A DNA stretch of 64,000 nucleotides from Sphingobacterium faecium (lineage in GTDB: Bacteria; Bacteroidota; Bacteroidia; Sphingobacteriales; Sphingobacteriaceae), in contig NZ_QBKH01000005.1 of the NCBI RefSeq assembly GCF_003054045.1, positions 186,001-250,000 on the forward strand. The letters run 5' to 3'. How positions within the stretch are numbered: the first letter of the stretch is position 1; every line of letters starts with the position of its first letter. Shown one piece after another: positions 8,578 to 17,658 of this stretch. The notes beneath the pieces were generated by a model. That model had not been told where the DNA came from. It ran no database searches and saw nothing but the letters and a program-made list of their open reading frames with translations. A program made the translations under genes and the position numbers.

Positions 8578-9252
8578 TTACTTTTCTAATGTTAATGTCG
8601 GTTTTTTGCGCATGATCATGGTGATCTGCTCGTCCCAGATCAATTCTACCGATTTGCCATCTTCCCCGATCGGTCTACTTTCTTTCACTATCGAAAGCTT
8701 CTCAACGTTTACATCCAACTGAAAGTGCTGGTTGAAGTCGTTGATGATCCGTTGTTGGTATTCCTCCCTTTCGGTACTGGCGGGCACGGTGAGCTCATAT
8801 TCATATAAATGTTTACCTCCGTACTGACAGCTTCTACAAGGAATATACTTGACCCGGTCATCACCCAAAACGATGATCTGCTCTTTCGGAAAGTTACTAG
8901 GCAGTCCAAAGGCATACAGGTAGCACTCATAAACGGCCATGCACACAAAATTGATCCGCAGTACATCATTACGGGTGCCATGCAGCACAGAAATAAAGGG
9001 ACTGATATCTTTTTCCGAAGGAACCAGCAAAGAATAGTACCGTTCCTTTGGACGTTTGTCTACTATAGCCTTGGGCACATAGGGCATACGACCTCTGGAT
9101 CTAGTCAGTGTAGCATTTTTCAATGCTGTTTTGGGTAAAAGTGTAGTCATAATTGGTTTTTTAATAAATGGGACGCACTTTTCACTCAAAAACGAAGACA
9201 GTTCTATCTCTGGGGACAGCGCGTAGCTCTCCCGATTGCAAGTATTTTGCAT
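8578..9252 (-). CDS. Hypothetical protein upstream of SusC, 224 codons
   Basis: I do not recognise this protein. The longest frame gives 224 aa. An internal ATG at 9150 gives 190 aa (MTTLLPKTALKNATLTRSRG) and may be the real start, since the first 34 residues look unstructured. The product is soluble, without signal peptide or membrane segment, mixed alpha/beta, with a C-x-x-C pair (CRSCQY, about residues 138-141). It is co-directional with SusC, 111 bp upstream of it, so it could share a transcript and have a regulatory or accessory role. That is inference from position only. Confidence 0.65.
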   Translation of the reverse strand: MQNTCNRESYALSPEIELSSFLSEKCVPFIKKPIMTTLLPKTALKNATLTRSRGRMPYVPKAIVDKRPKERYYSLLVPSEKDISPFISVLHGTRNDVLRINFVCMAVYECYLYAFGLPSNFPKEQIIVLGDDRVKYIPCRSCQYGGKHLYEYELTVPASTEREEYQQRIINDFNQHFQLDVNVEKLSIVKESRPIGEDGKSVELIWDEQITMIMRKKPTLTLEK

Positions 9253-10223
9253 TGCTTAAAGGTTTAAATTGGCTCCCTTAAATCCCTAATTTTTGGCCAT
9301 ACTTTGGGCATTAAGGAAACCTTTTAAAAAAAAATTAAATCAATAAAAATGCAATTTTATGTCGTCGTCAATTGGCTATAGAGTGGTCTTCTTATATTGC
9401 ATTATTTGGGTTAAAGAACAAGAACCGACTTTCCATTATTGATGTAAATCAATAAAACTTGATGACAATAATTTGCTTTATGACTAGAAAAGTGTAATTT
9501 TAGGTTACGAAGTCTAAAATCCGATCCAATTTAGCCTATGCAAGCAATTGTATATCAAAATGAAAGTCGGTAACACAAGCCATAATAGTATGGGAACAAG
9601 CTAGTTTTAACCTTATTAGAACGTCATTTTTAATATTAAGTATGGTCGCTACCCCATGCTTTTTACTAAAATACGCCTTTTAAATTTGGAACAAACTTCC
9701 CCTATCCTATTTATACTTATGTTTTACTAAACGCCCTATTCTGGCGTACAGGATATGTTCTTTATTAAATCAGAATGTGCGAACCTGAGACAATAATCCT
9801 GGATTATGTCGTGGGTGGTTCTTGTGGTGGTGAATTTTCGTTTCATCATAATTAATTTTGGTTATGTCGAACGATGTAAGTCGAAGAGTTGAAAAAAACC
9901 TTAAAAAAACAAGGGATGGTTCCAACTCTAGATCCATAGGTGACTAGCCTTTTTGCCTATTCCCGAAGGAGTTTGGCTCAATCTCTAGAGTTCACGCGGA
10001 ACCACCCACATGCTTCTTCTATAAAGAACTACAAATGTAGTAAACTTTTTGAGCATGGGGCGATTGCACGGTTTCTCTCGAGATAAATTAGTCGTTTATG
10101 GATCGAGATACATCGTTAATCAAGGCTTATTAGCCGAGAATATCAAATCGCTTAAACAAATATATAAACATAATTCCATTTAACAAAATAAAATTAAATA
10201 GAATTAATAAGCACTAAGTAGTT
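9253..10223. other. Long intergenic region at the island boundary
   Basis: About 970 bp without a protein gene. It separates the SusC/D locus from the defence island. It contains a structured element at 9811-10009 (listed separately) followed by a small hairpin ACTACA/TGTAGT near 10028-10041 with a T-run after it. Nothing else recognisable. Confidence 0.5.
9811..10009. ncRNA. Candidate structured RNA, strand uncertain
   Basis: GTGGGTGGTTC (9811-9821) and GAACCACCCAC (9999-10009) are perfect 11-bp complements enclosing about 200 nt. Inside, AACTCTAGA (9924-9932) pairs with TCTAGAGTT (9984-9992). GGTTCC (9918-9923) competes with the outer arm for GGAACC (9998-10003), giving mutually exclusive stems. 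On the plus strand a hairpin plus T-run follows at 10028-10053. On the minus strand a T7 tract follows the inner stem. Size and closing stem recall 6S RNA, but I cannot confirm that family. Confidence 0.35.
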
Positions 10224-10739
10224 ATGAATGATGAAGAACTTGCTTTGAATGAAGTTGCCAATTTCGCCGAATATGTAAAATCAAGAAAAGCGGAACTGGG
10301 ACTTTCTAATGAAGAATTTGGAAAGACTACCAAAGTGTCTGGTGGAGAGATTAGCAAAATAACCTCCAAAAATAAAAAGAGTGTTTCTATCCACTCATTC
10401 TATAATATTGCAGTGAGATCTGGCGATTCAATTGAGAATGCGCGAGATGCAGTATACAAGCATCGGAATTTAGTTTTAGTAGAAGATTATAAACTTGACA
10501 AGAGAACCAATTTTGGATTTCTAATGCACAAGTTGTTTGAAGGAGAAAACACATTTGAAATAATACAAGCGAAAACAGGAATTAATAAACAAAGGCTCAC
10601 TGACTTATATTTTAACACAAGTGCTCCTGAACCCTATGAAATGCTATTGATAGAGAAAGCTGTAGGTAAAAATCCAGGAGAATTAATGAAAGAATACGTT
10701 GAAAAATATCCGGTAGTTAAGAAGAAAAAGGACGAGTAA
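10224..10739 (+). CDS. HTH (XRE-like) regulator upstream of abiH
   Basis: 171 aa, predicted helical. The first half resembles a Cro/C1-type helix-turn-helix (residues ~14-50: VKSRKAELGLSNEEFGKTTK then GGEISKITSK). A second similar helix-turn-helix follows at ~95-135. The tail is Lys-rich. No toxin fold is visible. It precedes the AbiH gene by 40 bp on the same strand and most likely regulates it or acts as its partner; an HTH protein next to a single-gene abortive-infection factor is a common arrangement. Family membership is moderately sure, the operator is not known. Confidence 0.65.
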   Translation: MNDEELALNEVANFAEYVKSRKAELGLSNEEFGKTTKVSGGEISKITSKNKKSVSIHSFYNIAVRSGDSIENARDAVYKHRNLVLVEDYKLDKRTNFGFLMHKLFEGENTFEIIQAKTGINKQRLTDLYFNTSAPEPYEMLLIEKAVGKNPGELMKEYVEKYPVVKKKKDE

Positions 10740-10779
10740 TAGTATTATGATAGAATCATGATAAAACTTATAGCAAATT

Positions 10780-11988
10780 ATGCCTAAAATACTTATAACG
10801 GGAAATGGTTTCGACCTGAGTTTTGGTCTTCCCACGGGATATTCTGATTTCATTAAAATCTGTAAGAAACTTCAAAATTCTCAGGAATTTGATTGGAACG
10901 ATTTGAAAGATGACATCGTAGCATTGAAACATTCCGACAAGCTTCCCTCCTCTGAGTTCGCTGACTTTGAATCTTTCAAAACAAGACTTAATGAAAATAC
11001 CTGGTTCAGATACTTATCGAGGGAATATGGTATCAGTACATGGATAGACTTTGAAAAGCATATTGAAAAAGCTTTAACAATTATACTCGCGACTTTAGAC
11101 GACATAAAAGTAGAAACTTTTGCAAAAAATGGCAGATATTCAACTGATGAGGACGTGTTATATAAAGAAGATTTTGAGAAAACACAATATGAGATATATC
11201 TCACATTAATCGATTTTGAAATCTTACATTTTGACAAGTTCCTTCAGATTAAATTAAACCCAATTTTTTTTAAATCTATTGATAAATTCTATATTGATTT
11301 CGAGAAGCAAAAATTATTTGAATCTATTCTAAATGACCTGAATACTTTTACAAATCTGTTTAAAGAGTATTTAAATCAGATAGTTCTTCCTTTAGTCGAG
11401 TTGTCCACTGGAACGATTAGAATAGATTTGTTAAAGTCTATTAATTATCATTTTACATTTAATTATACACCTACGTTTTCGAAATTAATTTCGAAAAAGA
11501 TACCCACAAATTTTATCCATGGTGAGTTGGAAAAAAATAATATCATTTTAGGAATTAACGACTGGGAACATGCTTCAAATGACAAAGGTAGCCTTATTCC
11601 TTTCACTAAATATTTCCAAAAACTAAACTATGGAATTGATTTAAAATTTGTAGATGAAATTGAAAATGAAGACAAGCTATACCAGTTCTTCTTTTGGGGC
11701 CATTCGCTAGACAAATCAGACGCGATATATATTGATGAGGTTTTTAATAAGGTAGATAAAATCAAAATAGAAGGTATTATCGGAAAAATCATAGCCATAT
11801 ATCACAGTGATTCGTCGCGTTCCAAAATTATAAAAAATCTTATTGAAATAAGAGGAAGCCAAGACGTTCTGCGTAAACAGCGAGATGGAAATTTAGTTTT
11901 TCTACATTGTGAATCGAGGGAATTGGAACAAGAGTTATCGGCACCTATGACTAGTCGATTGGATGTAATGGATGTAATGTTTATGTAA
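10780..11988 (+). CDS. abiH: AbiH-family abortive infection protein
   Basis: 402 aa. The N-terminus carries the AbiH signature GNGFDLSFGLPT (residues 8-19) followed by YSDF. The C-terminal part has the paired family motifs INYHFTFNYTPTF, FIHGE and FFWGHSLDKSD. AbiH (first known from lactococci) is a single-protein abortive-infection factor against phage; its biochemical activity is not settled. The length is typical. It sits in a plus-strand run HTH-AbiH-72 aa-FRG with short gaps (40, 13 and 35 bp), so the four genes may be co-transcribed. Confidence 0.9.
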   Translation: MPKILITGNGFDLSFGLPTGYSDFIKICKKLQNSQEFDWNDLKDDIVALKHSDKLPSSEFADFESFKTRLNENTWFRYLSREYGISTWIDFEKHIEKALTIILATLDDIKVETFAKNGRYSTDEDVLYKEDFEKTQYEIYLTLIDFEILHFDKFLQIKLNPIFFKSIDKFYIDFEKQKLFESILNDLNTFTNLFKEYLNQIVLPLVELSTGTIRIDLLKSINYHFTFNYTPTFSKLISKKIPTNFIHGELEKNNIILGINDWEHASNDKGSLIPFTKYFQKLNYGIDLKFVDEIENEDKLYQFFFWGHSLDKSDAIYIDEVFNKVDKIKIEGIIGKIIAIYHSDSSRSKIIKNLIEIRGSQDVLRKQRDGNLVFLHCESRELEQELSAPMTSRLDVMDVMFM

Positions 11989-12001
11989 TAAAATAACAAT
12001 A

Positions 12002-12220
12002 ATGGAAGAATTTAAAATTGGTGACGAAGTGTTTCACAAATCCGACTCAACCCAAAAATGGGTTATTGAAAAAATAGATGATGATAAAGTATTTTGTTCC
12101 ACTTTAGTCAAAGAGACTTTAAAACAAGTCACGAATACATTTCTTAAAACATCGATTAAGAAGTGCGCAAGTCCTACTATAACTTTTGGAAGTTCTAGTA
12201 GAAGAAATTATCGATTTTAG
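12002..12220 (+). CDS. Small YodC/DUF2158-like protein
   Basis: 72 aa beginning MEEFKIGDEVFHKSDSTQKW, then a beta pattern ending in FCSTL. It resembles the KxGDxVxLKSGSxxMTV...C.W layout of DUF2158 (YodC) proteins, which are small beta-barrel proteins of unknown function. It lies 13 bp after abiH and 35 bp before the FRG gene. The C-terminal 20 residues (Ser/Arg-rich) do not look conserved. Confidence 0.55.
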   Translation: MEEFKIGDEVFHKSDSTQKWVIEKIDDDKVFCSTLVKETLKQVTNTFLKTSIKKCASPTITFGSSSRRNYRF

Positions 12221-12255
12221 GAATAAATATTAATAAATTAAACTATATAGCTCGC

Positions 12256-12966
12256 ATGCACAAAAAAGAAATATCGTCGTTTAAGGATTTTATAGATGAA
12301 TTAGAAACTCTTGAAATGATGGGGTACGAGATCAATTTATTCCGTGGTCAATCAGACAATGCCCCCTTATTACCTAATATCTGTAGAAAATTTCCTACCA
12401 ACGATAGTACAACTACAGAACGGAAAATGCTTGAAGATTTTAAACGAAGATCATCCTTTTTAATAAAACAAAACTTCACCACGGATTGGGAATGGTTAGT
12501 ATATGCGCAACACTTCGGACTAAAAACTCGTCGTTTGGACTGGACCAGTAATCCACTTATAGCTCTTTGGTTCGCTTGTCAAAATCCGCATAAGTTGGAA
12601 CACGATTCCTATCTATATCTATTTTCCTGCGACAGCGATATGCGTATTGATATTAACAAGAAAACTTCTCCATTTGATATTCGGAGTACTAAGATTTTAA
12701 AACCAATGCTAAATAATGAACGAATAGTTGCTCAACATGGATGGTTTACTGCTCACGCATATTCAAATAATTTTAAACGCTTCGTAACTTTAGAAAATAA
12801 TATCAAAACAAAAAACCACCTAACTGAAATTAGAATTCAATCCAGTTTAAAAAAAGAGCTTCTGAGAACACTAACTACTTTTGGTGTAAACAATAGAACG
12901 GTTTTTCCTGATGCTAACGGCTTAAGCTCACATCTAAACTGGAAATATTTAGAAGATAGGTATTAA
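12256..12966 (+). CDS. FRG-domain protein
   Basis: 236 aa. The FRG domain is clear: the name-giving F-R-G at INLFRGQSDN (residues ~28-37), LLPNICRKF after it, and the block LVYAQHFGLKTRRLDWTSNP...ALWFACQ (about 83-115). FRG proteins are common in prophage and defence regions; their enzymatic role is unproven. The protein is complete for this family, soluble, without membrane segments. Position directly after AbiH and before TIR genes supports a defence role, which is inference. Confidence 0.85.
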   Translation: MHKKEISSFKDFIDELETLEMMGYEINLFRGQSDNAPLLPNICRKFPTNDSTTTERKMLEDFKRRSSFLIKQNFTTDWEWLVYAQHFGLKTRRLDWTSNPLIALWFACQNPHKLEHDSYLYLFSCDSDMRIDINKKTSPFDIRSTKILKPMLNNERIVAQHGWFTAHAYSNNFKRFVTLENNIKTKNHLTEIRIQSSLKKELLRTLTTFGVNNRTVFPDANGLSSHLNWKYLEDRY

Positions 12967-13115
12967 AAAAACTATTAAGAAGCTTGTATCAAAACATTCT
13001 TAACTAACCGAAAAATAATTTACATCTAAAAACCCAATAAAGTATCTAAAATTGTAGTATTGAGATTCATTTAAACAATTATAAAACTATATTTTAAATT
13101 TGACAACCCAAACAT

Positions 13116-14096
13116 ATGGCAAAAATTTATCTTTCGTACCAACATAATGATATTCAATTAATCAAAAAAATTGATGAAGGACTAACATCTCTTGGACATC
13201 AGACCATTATGGATGAAACTGTAATGAAAGTTGGAAATGATTGGAGAAAGGATCTTTTGACTGAATTAAAAAAATCTGATGGTCTACTTGTTCTTATTAC
13301 TAAAGATAGTATTAATTCAAAATATGTTATCAGTGAAATTGGAACGACTAGAGCCTTTATTGACGAAAACGAAAACAAAAAGTTCTTAATTCCAGTAATC
13401 TATGGAGATATTGAAATTCCCGATTTTATAAGAGATTTATATTGCATTCGGATAACTGACGAAAACTTCACAAAAGCAATAGATAAAATTGATAACTCAA
13501 TTTCAACTTTTATTGGCAAAAAAGAAGCTGCCGAAGAACTACAATCTCAAAAAAGAGTTTTGATTGAAAGTACAGCAGCCGATTATATTACAGTTGCTAC
13601 AACTGCTCTCAAGAAGAGAGAACTTCAAAACATGTGGGTTGCATACCTCTGTTATGTAATCGGATTGTCAACCTTAATATTTGGAGTCTTTTACTCAGTG
13701 GAAGGGTTAAAATCAATAAATCAGATTCAAGAAAGCATTTTAAAAGCACCAAATATTATCTGGTTTACGATTGTTATAACACTTGTTAAAAGCATAATAA
13801 TTATTGGTTTATTATTAGCTTGTTCAAAATATACTTTTACACTTGGAAAGTCTTTCATGCATGAAGCATTGCGAAATGCAGATAGGATCCATGCAATTTC
13901 ATTTGGTGAATTTGTAATAAAGGCTTACGGTGAAAAAATAACTTCATATGCTGAAATTAATGAAATCTTTCAGAACTGGAATATTGACAAATCTTCTTCA
14001 TTCCAAAACTTAGATACTAATTCATATGATCCAAAATTTAGTGACAACCTTGTCGATATTATTAAAACACTTACTGAAAAAATACAATCAAAGTAA
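13116..14096 (+). CDS. TIR-domain protein with two C-terminal membrane helices
   Basis: 326 aa. The N-terminal TIR domain (about 1-130) begins AKIYLSYQHND and has the box VGNDWRKDLLTEL (39-51), the strand GLLVLIT and SKYVISEIGTT. Helical residues 140-170 lead to two hydrophobic segments (about 174-194 and 214-236). A cytoplasmic tail of about 90 aa follows. TIR domains in bacteria usually cleave NAD+ or make cADPR-type signals during phage defence. Where many TIR enzymes have Glu after W-R-K, this one has Asp46. The membrane helices suggest a membrane-anchored sensor or effector. Confidence 0.85.
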   Translation: MAKIYLSYQHNDIQLIKKIDEGLTSLGHQTIMDETVMKVGNDWRKDLLTELKKSDGLLVLITKDSINSKYVISEIGTTRAFIDENENKKFLIPVIYGDIEIPDFIRDLYCIRITDENFTKAIDKIDNSISTFIGKKEAAEELQSQKRVLIESTAADYITVATTALKKRELQNMWVAYLCYVIGLSTLIFGVFYSVEGLKSINQIQESILKAPNIIWFTIVITLVKSIIIIGLLLACSKYTFTLGKSFMHEALRNADRIHAISFGEFVIKAYGEKITSYAEINEIFQNWNIDKSSSFQNLDTNSYDPKFSDNLVDIIKTLTEKIQSK

Positions 14097-14202
14097 ACAT
14101 CTGATCGAGCTATAAGAGCAAAATCTATTAAAACTTGAAAGTATTGTCTTAAACATTTTTCTACTAAAATATTTAAGACAATTACAAAAATTTAAACATA
14201 AC

Positions 14203-14829
14203 ATGCAAACATATATTTTCCCAATCTTATCAACAAACCCAGTTAATCAAAAAACCTATAACGGAACAGGATTTTTAATTGATTGAGATGGGCATTTTTA
14301 TAAAGATGGACACAACTTTTTCAAAAAAGAAAAAGGAAATGAAAGTATTCAAAAGCTGGACAGCTTAGCATTAATAAATGGAGAGCTTTTGGCATTAGAG
14401 ATTATCCATTGTGAATATGATCCAGATAATGATATTATAAAAAAAGATTTTGCTTTTGGGAAAATTGGAATCTTACCAAGTAACATAAATTCCATAAAAA
14501 TAACATCTGAAAGTCCTGTAGCAGTTTGATGTACAACAAAAGATCTCGACTTTCAAAAGTTAGATACTTTACAACTGGAAGGAATACAATATTTTTTGTA
14601 CGCTATACCAATAACAATCGGAACAAATTCTACTGAGGTAGTTCCTAATGTTTTTTCAGAATTCGACAATGTTTTATTCTATACAACTGAATTAAATTTT
14701 TATTTAAATGGTTTTAGTGGTGGTCAAATTATACATAACGATAAAATTTTAGGGGTTCTCGTATCTAATTTCTTTATTACAGAGGAGTATATCGAAAAGA
14801 TAATTTCATCAACCAAAAAGGTTGAGTAA
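14203..14829 (+). pseudogene. Trypsin-like serine protease gene interrupted by two TGA codons
   Basis: From ATG 14203 one frame runs to TAA 14827-14829 (209 codons including the stop) with only two in-frame stops, both TGA (14284-14286 and 14527-14529). Ignoring them, the product has the trypsin-fold layout: GTGFLID, His37 in KDGHNF, Asp82 in KKDFAF and Ser172 in NGFSGGQ, all in correct order and spacing for a catalytic triad in a minimal protease. No frameshift is present. It follows the TIR-2TM gene by 106 bp. The likeliest reading is a young pseudogene (each TGA is one substitution from TGG); recoding is possible but no SECIS-like evidence was seen. Confidence 0.7.
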
Positions 14830-15692
14830 ATTGGGATGTCTCACAGAGCAAGTATTTGATGTTTGGCTCTCTTTTGGTCCGAATATCAAATAAAGGCTTC
14901 TTAAAAATTGATTGTTCGCCTAAATTTAATGTGTAACCTTCACATGCCTTATTTCCTTTGTATTGATATCGACTTTACAAGGAGCTTCCACTATTCTGAT
15001 TTCGGGGAACATTTCCAGCATCAATCCACTGAGTTTGTTGATTTCGAAAATAATTATTATTTCATTTCTGAAACTGGTAAAGAATGAAGTATACTAGGCT
15101 GTAAGTACACCATTTTTCCTACAGCTAGGATTGGACTTCTCCGATTTACGTTACTAATTGATTTATTTGTTATTTGTGTCTAATATGTTTTGATGATTCC
15201 GTTGGTGTGAGATTACGTACCAAATCTGCAGATTTAAAATGGTACTTTCTTTGTGATTTTGAAATAATTTTATTTGGTTGAATACTTCGAACCATACTTT
15301 CAAATAGCGACAGTGTAGTCAAATACATATTTGTTAGAGTTGCTACAAATATTTTACATAATTCAAATTATTACAAATATTTTTTTTAAATAAAAAACCT
15401 CTGAGTGGTCGTACCGGCTCAGAGGAAAGCTTTTTTAGTGAGGCTACCGTAGTGGCAATGTTTTACTCCCCGTCTATCGTATGTTGTTCTTTTTTAATCT
15501 GAACTTTGTTCTGAAATTTAAGCATACTACATCCACGGATTAACCCATAACTAATTTTTCAGGTTAAAATTGAAGTGATTTCAATCCATTTCTGGAATCA
15601 TCGGCTTCTCAAATGACTTTTTGCCCTATCCTCCTTAGGGATTACTAAATTAATTATTATTTTTGAAAGAATAGCTAACAATATCAAATTGA
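14830..15692. other. Intergenic region with decayed coding remnants
   Basis: About 860 bp. A short minus-strand open stretch near 14940-15090 (SGLMLEMFPEIRIVEAPCKV when translated) looks like a protein fragment of unknown family. A strong hairpin lies at 15398-15425. The rest is AT-rich with no gene I can support. Confidence 0.4.
15398..15436. terminator. Hairpin with flanking T/A runs
   Basis: CCTCTGAG (15398-15405) pairs with CTCAGAGG (15418-15425) around a 12-base loop. AAAGCTTTTTTA follows and an A-run precedes, so it could stop transcription from either side. No adjacent intact gene ends here, so it may belong to a decayed gene. Confidence 0.5.
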
Positions 15693-16832
15693 ATGGGAAA
15701 TATAAAGTGTGCATCAAAAATTGATTTATCCAATCAGAATCTAAAAGAAATTCCTAAGTATGTAATAACTAATAGAAACCTAAAAGAGCTCAATATTAGC
15801 GGAAATAACTTTACAGAACTGCCAAAAGAACTATTTTCTTTAAGGCACTTAAAGAAACTGGATATATCAAATAATAAAATTTCTACAATTTATGCTGATA
15901 TTGCAAAATTGCAAAAATTAGAAGTCTTAAATTTGAATAAAAACTTACTTAAGGCATTACCAAATCAATTATTTATACTTAAAAAATTAACTAAGCTATT
16001 ACTCAATGGTAATCAAATTGGACAAATTAACACTAATATTGATTCATTGCAGGAATTAAGATATCTAGCACTGAGCAACAATTATTTGATAGAATTCCCA
16101 AAAGAAATCTTGAAATTAAAGAAATTAGAAAGATTGTGGTTAAATAACAATAAATTTCACACAATTCCATTGAAAGATTTAAAGGATGAATTACCTAACT
16201 TAAAAGGACTTTATACGTTTAGTGCCCAAATCTATGATAAAAATAATCCCAATCAATTTATTTTCGATATCAGAGGAAATGTAAAAAGGTCAATAGATCT
16301 ACATGCATACGAGAATGCTAAACCTAATACAAAATTAATACAATCTGAAGTTCAAAAAATACATAAAATGAAAAACTCCATATTCATTAGTTATAGCCAT
16401 AAGGATTTAAAATATAAAGAAGAGGTGGAAACTTCTCTAAAAAGTTTGAGGAATGTATTCCCTGATCTTGAATTTAATTACTGGAGTGACACACAAATTA
16501 AACCTGGTTCAAATTGGTTTGAAGAAATAGAAAATAAATTAGTCAATTGCGATATAGCGATTATGCTAGTTTCCCGTAACTTTCTAGCTTCGGATTTTAT
16601 TATGAAAAAGGAAGTTCCAGCCCTTTTAGAAAAGCTTAAAACAAATGGAGTATTATTATTAAGTATTGTTATTGGGAAATGCTTATTTGAAAAATCACAA
16701 TTAAGAGATTTTCAAGCTGTAAACAGTCCGAATACACCATTAAACTCATTAAAAGACTATGAAGTAGACATAATATTATCAAAACTTGAAGAAACAATCA
16801 CTGATTATTTTAACACGGAAAAAAATAATTAA
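15693..16832 (+). CDS. LRR-TIR protein
   Basis: 379 aa. Residues ~8-175 are six to seven leucine-rich repeats with the bacterial/plant-like pattern LxxLNISGNNFTELPKELFSL, ~23 residues each. After a linker comes a TIR domain (about 228-375): SIFISYSHKD, then YWSDTQIKPGSNWFEEIENKL with the W275-F-E277-E-I arrangement that places a glutamate at the usual catalytic site, then AIMLVSRNFLASDF. The order is LRR then TIR, the reverse of plant TNL receptors and without a nucleotide-binding domain. The LRRs probably sense a ligand and the TIR probably acts as NADase; both points are inference from the domains. Confidence 0.9.
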   Translation: MGNIKCASKIDLSNQNLKEIPKYVITNRNLKELNISGNNFTELPKELFSLRHLKKLDISNNKISTIYADIAKLQKLEVLNLNKNLLKALPNQLFILKKLTKLLLNGNQIGQINTNIDSLQELRYLALSNNYLIEFPKEILKLKKLERLWLNNNKFHTIPLKDLKDELPNLKGLYTFSAQIYDKNNPNQFIFDIRGNVKRSIDLHAYENAKPNTKLIQSEVQKIHKMKNSIFISYSHKDLKYKEEVETSLKSLRNVFPDLEFNYWSDTQIKPGSNWFEEIENKLVNCDIAIMLVSRNFLASDFIMKKEVPALLEKLKTNGVLLLSIVIGKCLFEKSQLRDFQAVNSPNTPLNSLKDYEVDIILSKLEETITDYFNTEKNN

Positions 16833-16895
16833 GTATTTTTTTCTTGATATATATGTTCAATAAATAAAACTTTTAGGACTTTATAGTATTAATGA

Positions 16896-17074
16896 ATGGC
16901 AAATTTTTCATTATCGGTTCTCACAGACTTAAAACAGCGTGGTGTTGTAGATATTCTAATTGCCTGTATCGATGGGTTAGTACCGCACTTAAACTTAGAA
17001 GCTTCGATTGTGCAGTGTTTATTCGAGTACAATACTTTGATTTATCTCATGGGAATTTGGGTTTAAACGTCTAA
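16896..17074 (+). pseudogene. IS256-family transposase fragment (central part)
   Basis: Translation from 16896 gives FSLSVLTDLKQRGVVDILIA then CIDGL, the conserved central region of IS256-type transposases around the second catalytic Asp (DxLIACxDGL). The match then breaks; a shifted frame continues weakly (DCAVFIRVQYF, like the CIVHQIRNS block). No ends or start remain. The N-terminal remnant of a similar element is at 20365-20590. Confidence 0.75.
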
Positions 17075-17374
17075 GATAATTAAATTGAAAGAGACTATAA
17101 AATCAAACTGTACAGTTTATCTATTATGACTATAATTAGGAAATTAAAAAGTCAAAAAGATTAATATTTTTTACTAAACTTACTTATAAATTCTATCTGG
17201 GTAAACACTGAAAAATATTAAATTTTCTAGCAAACAAGATTATTGAAATTCTTTACAAGAACGAATATTTAAAAACTAAACGACATGATTTTAATCTTTG
17301 AGTTATAATATATTACAATTTATATCTATATTGTAATAATCAATAGTCATATACTTAATACAACTCATCAAATA
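17075..17374. other. AT-rich intergenic stretch
   Basis: About 300 bp, with T/A runs and no reading frame of interest. It is the likely promoter region of the small gene at 17375. No clear box recognised. Confidence 0.4.
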
Positions 17375-17632
17375 ATGGCAAATTATTTCTATGTCTCATC
17401 TCAGGATGAGCAGTACCCAGAACAGGTTTACAAAATTTCATCTATTATTAAACTGAGTAATTTTATTGATGAAGAACAGCATTTCACTAAAATATCAATG
17501 GGGAATGATATTACATTAGGTGTTGTTGGAGCATTGGATGATATTATAAATACTTTAGAAAGTAATTCAATAATTGTTAGACTTGAACCTTATATCCAAA
17601 AATCCCCTGATTTTGATTTCTTTGTCCTATAA
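17375..17632 (+). CDS. Hypothetical protein, 85 aa, partner of coiled-coil TIR gene
   Basis: 85 aa beginning MANYFYVSSQDEQYPEQVYK, mixed alpha/beta, acidic, no signal peptide or membrane segment. I do not recognise the family. It ends 26 bp before the coiled-coil-TIR gene on the same strand and probably forms a two-gene unit with it, perhaps as a sensor or inhibitor. That is inference from spacing only. Confidence 0.6.
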   Translation: MANYFYVSSQDEQYPEQVYKISSIIKLSNFIDEEQHFTKISMGNDITLGVVGALDDIINTLESNSIIVRLEPYIQKSPDFDFFVL

Positions 17633-17658
17633 ATGTAAACCAATTATGCCATGTTATT

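Noticed and set aside
9811..10009. tmRNA or RNase P RNA
   Set aside because: Length and conserved blocks (tRNA-like end, tag reading frame, P4 core) are not found.
14203..14829. Selenoprotein reading of the two TGA codons
   Set aside because: No stem-loop of SECIS type was seen after either TGA and trypsin-like proteases are not known selenoproteins; Trp-to-stop mutation is simpler.
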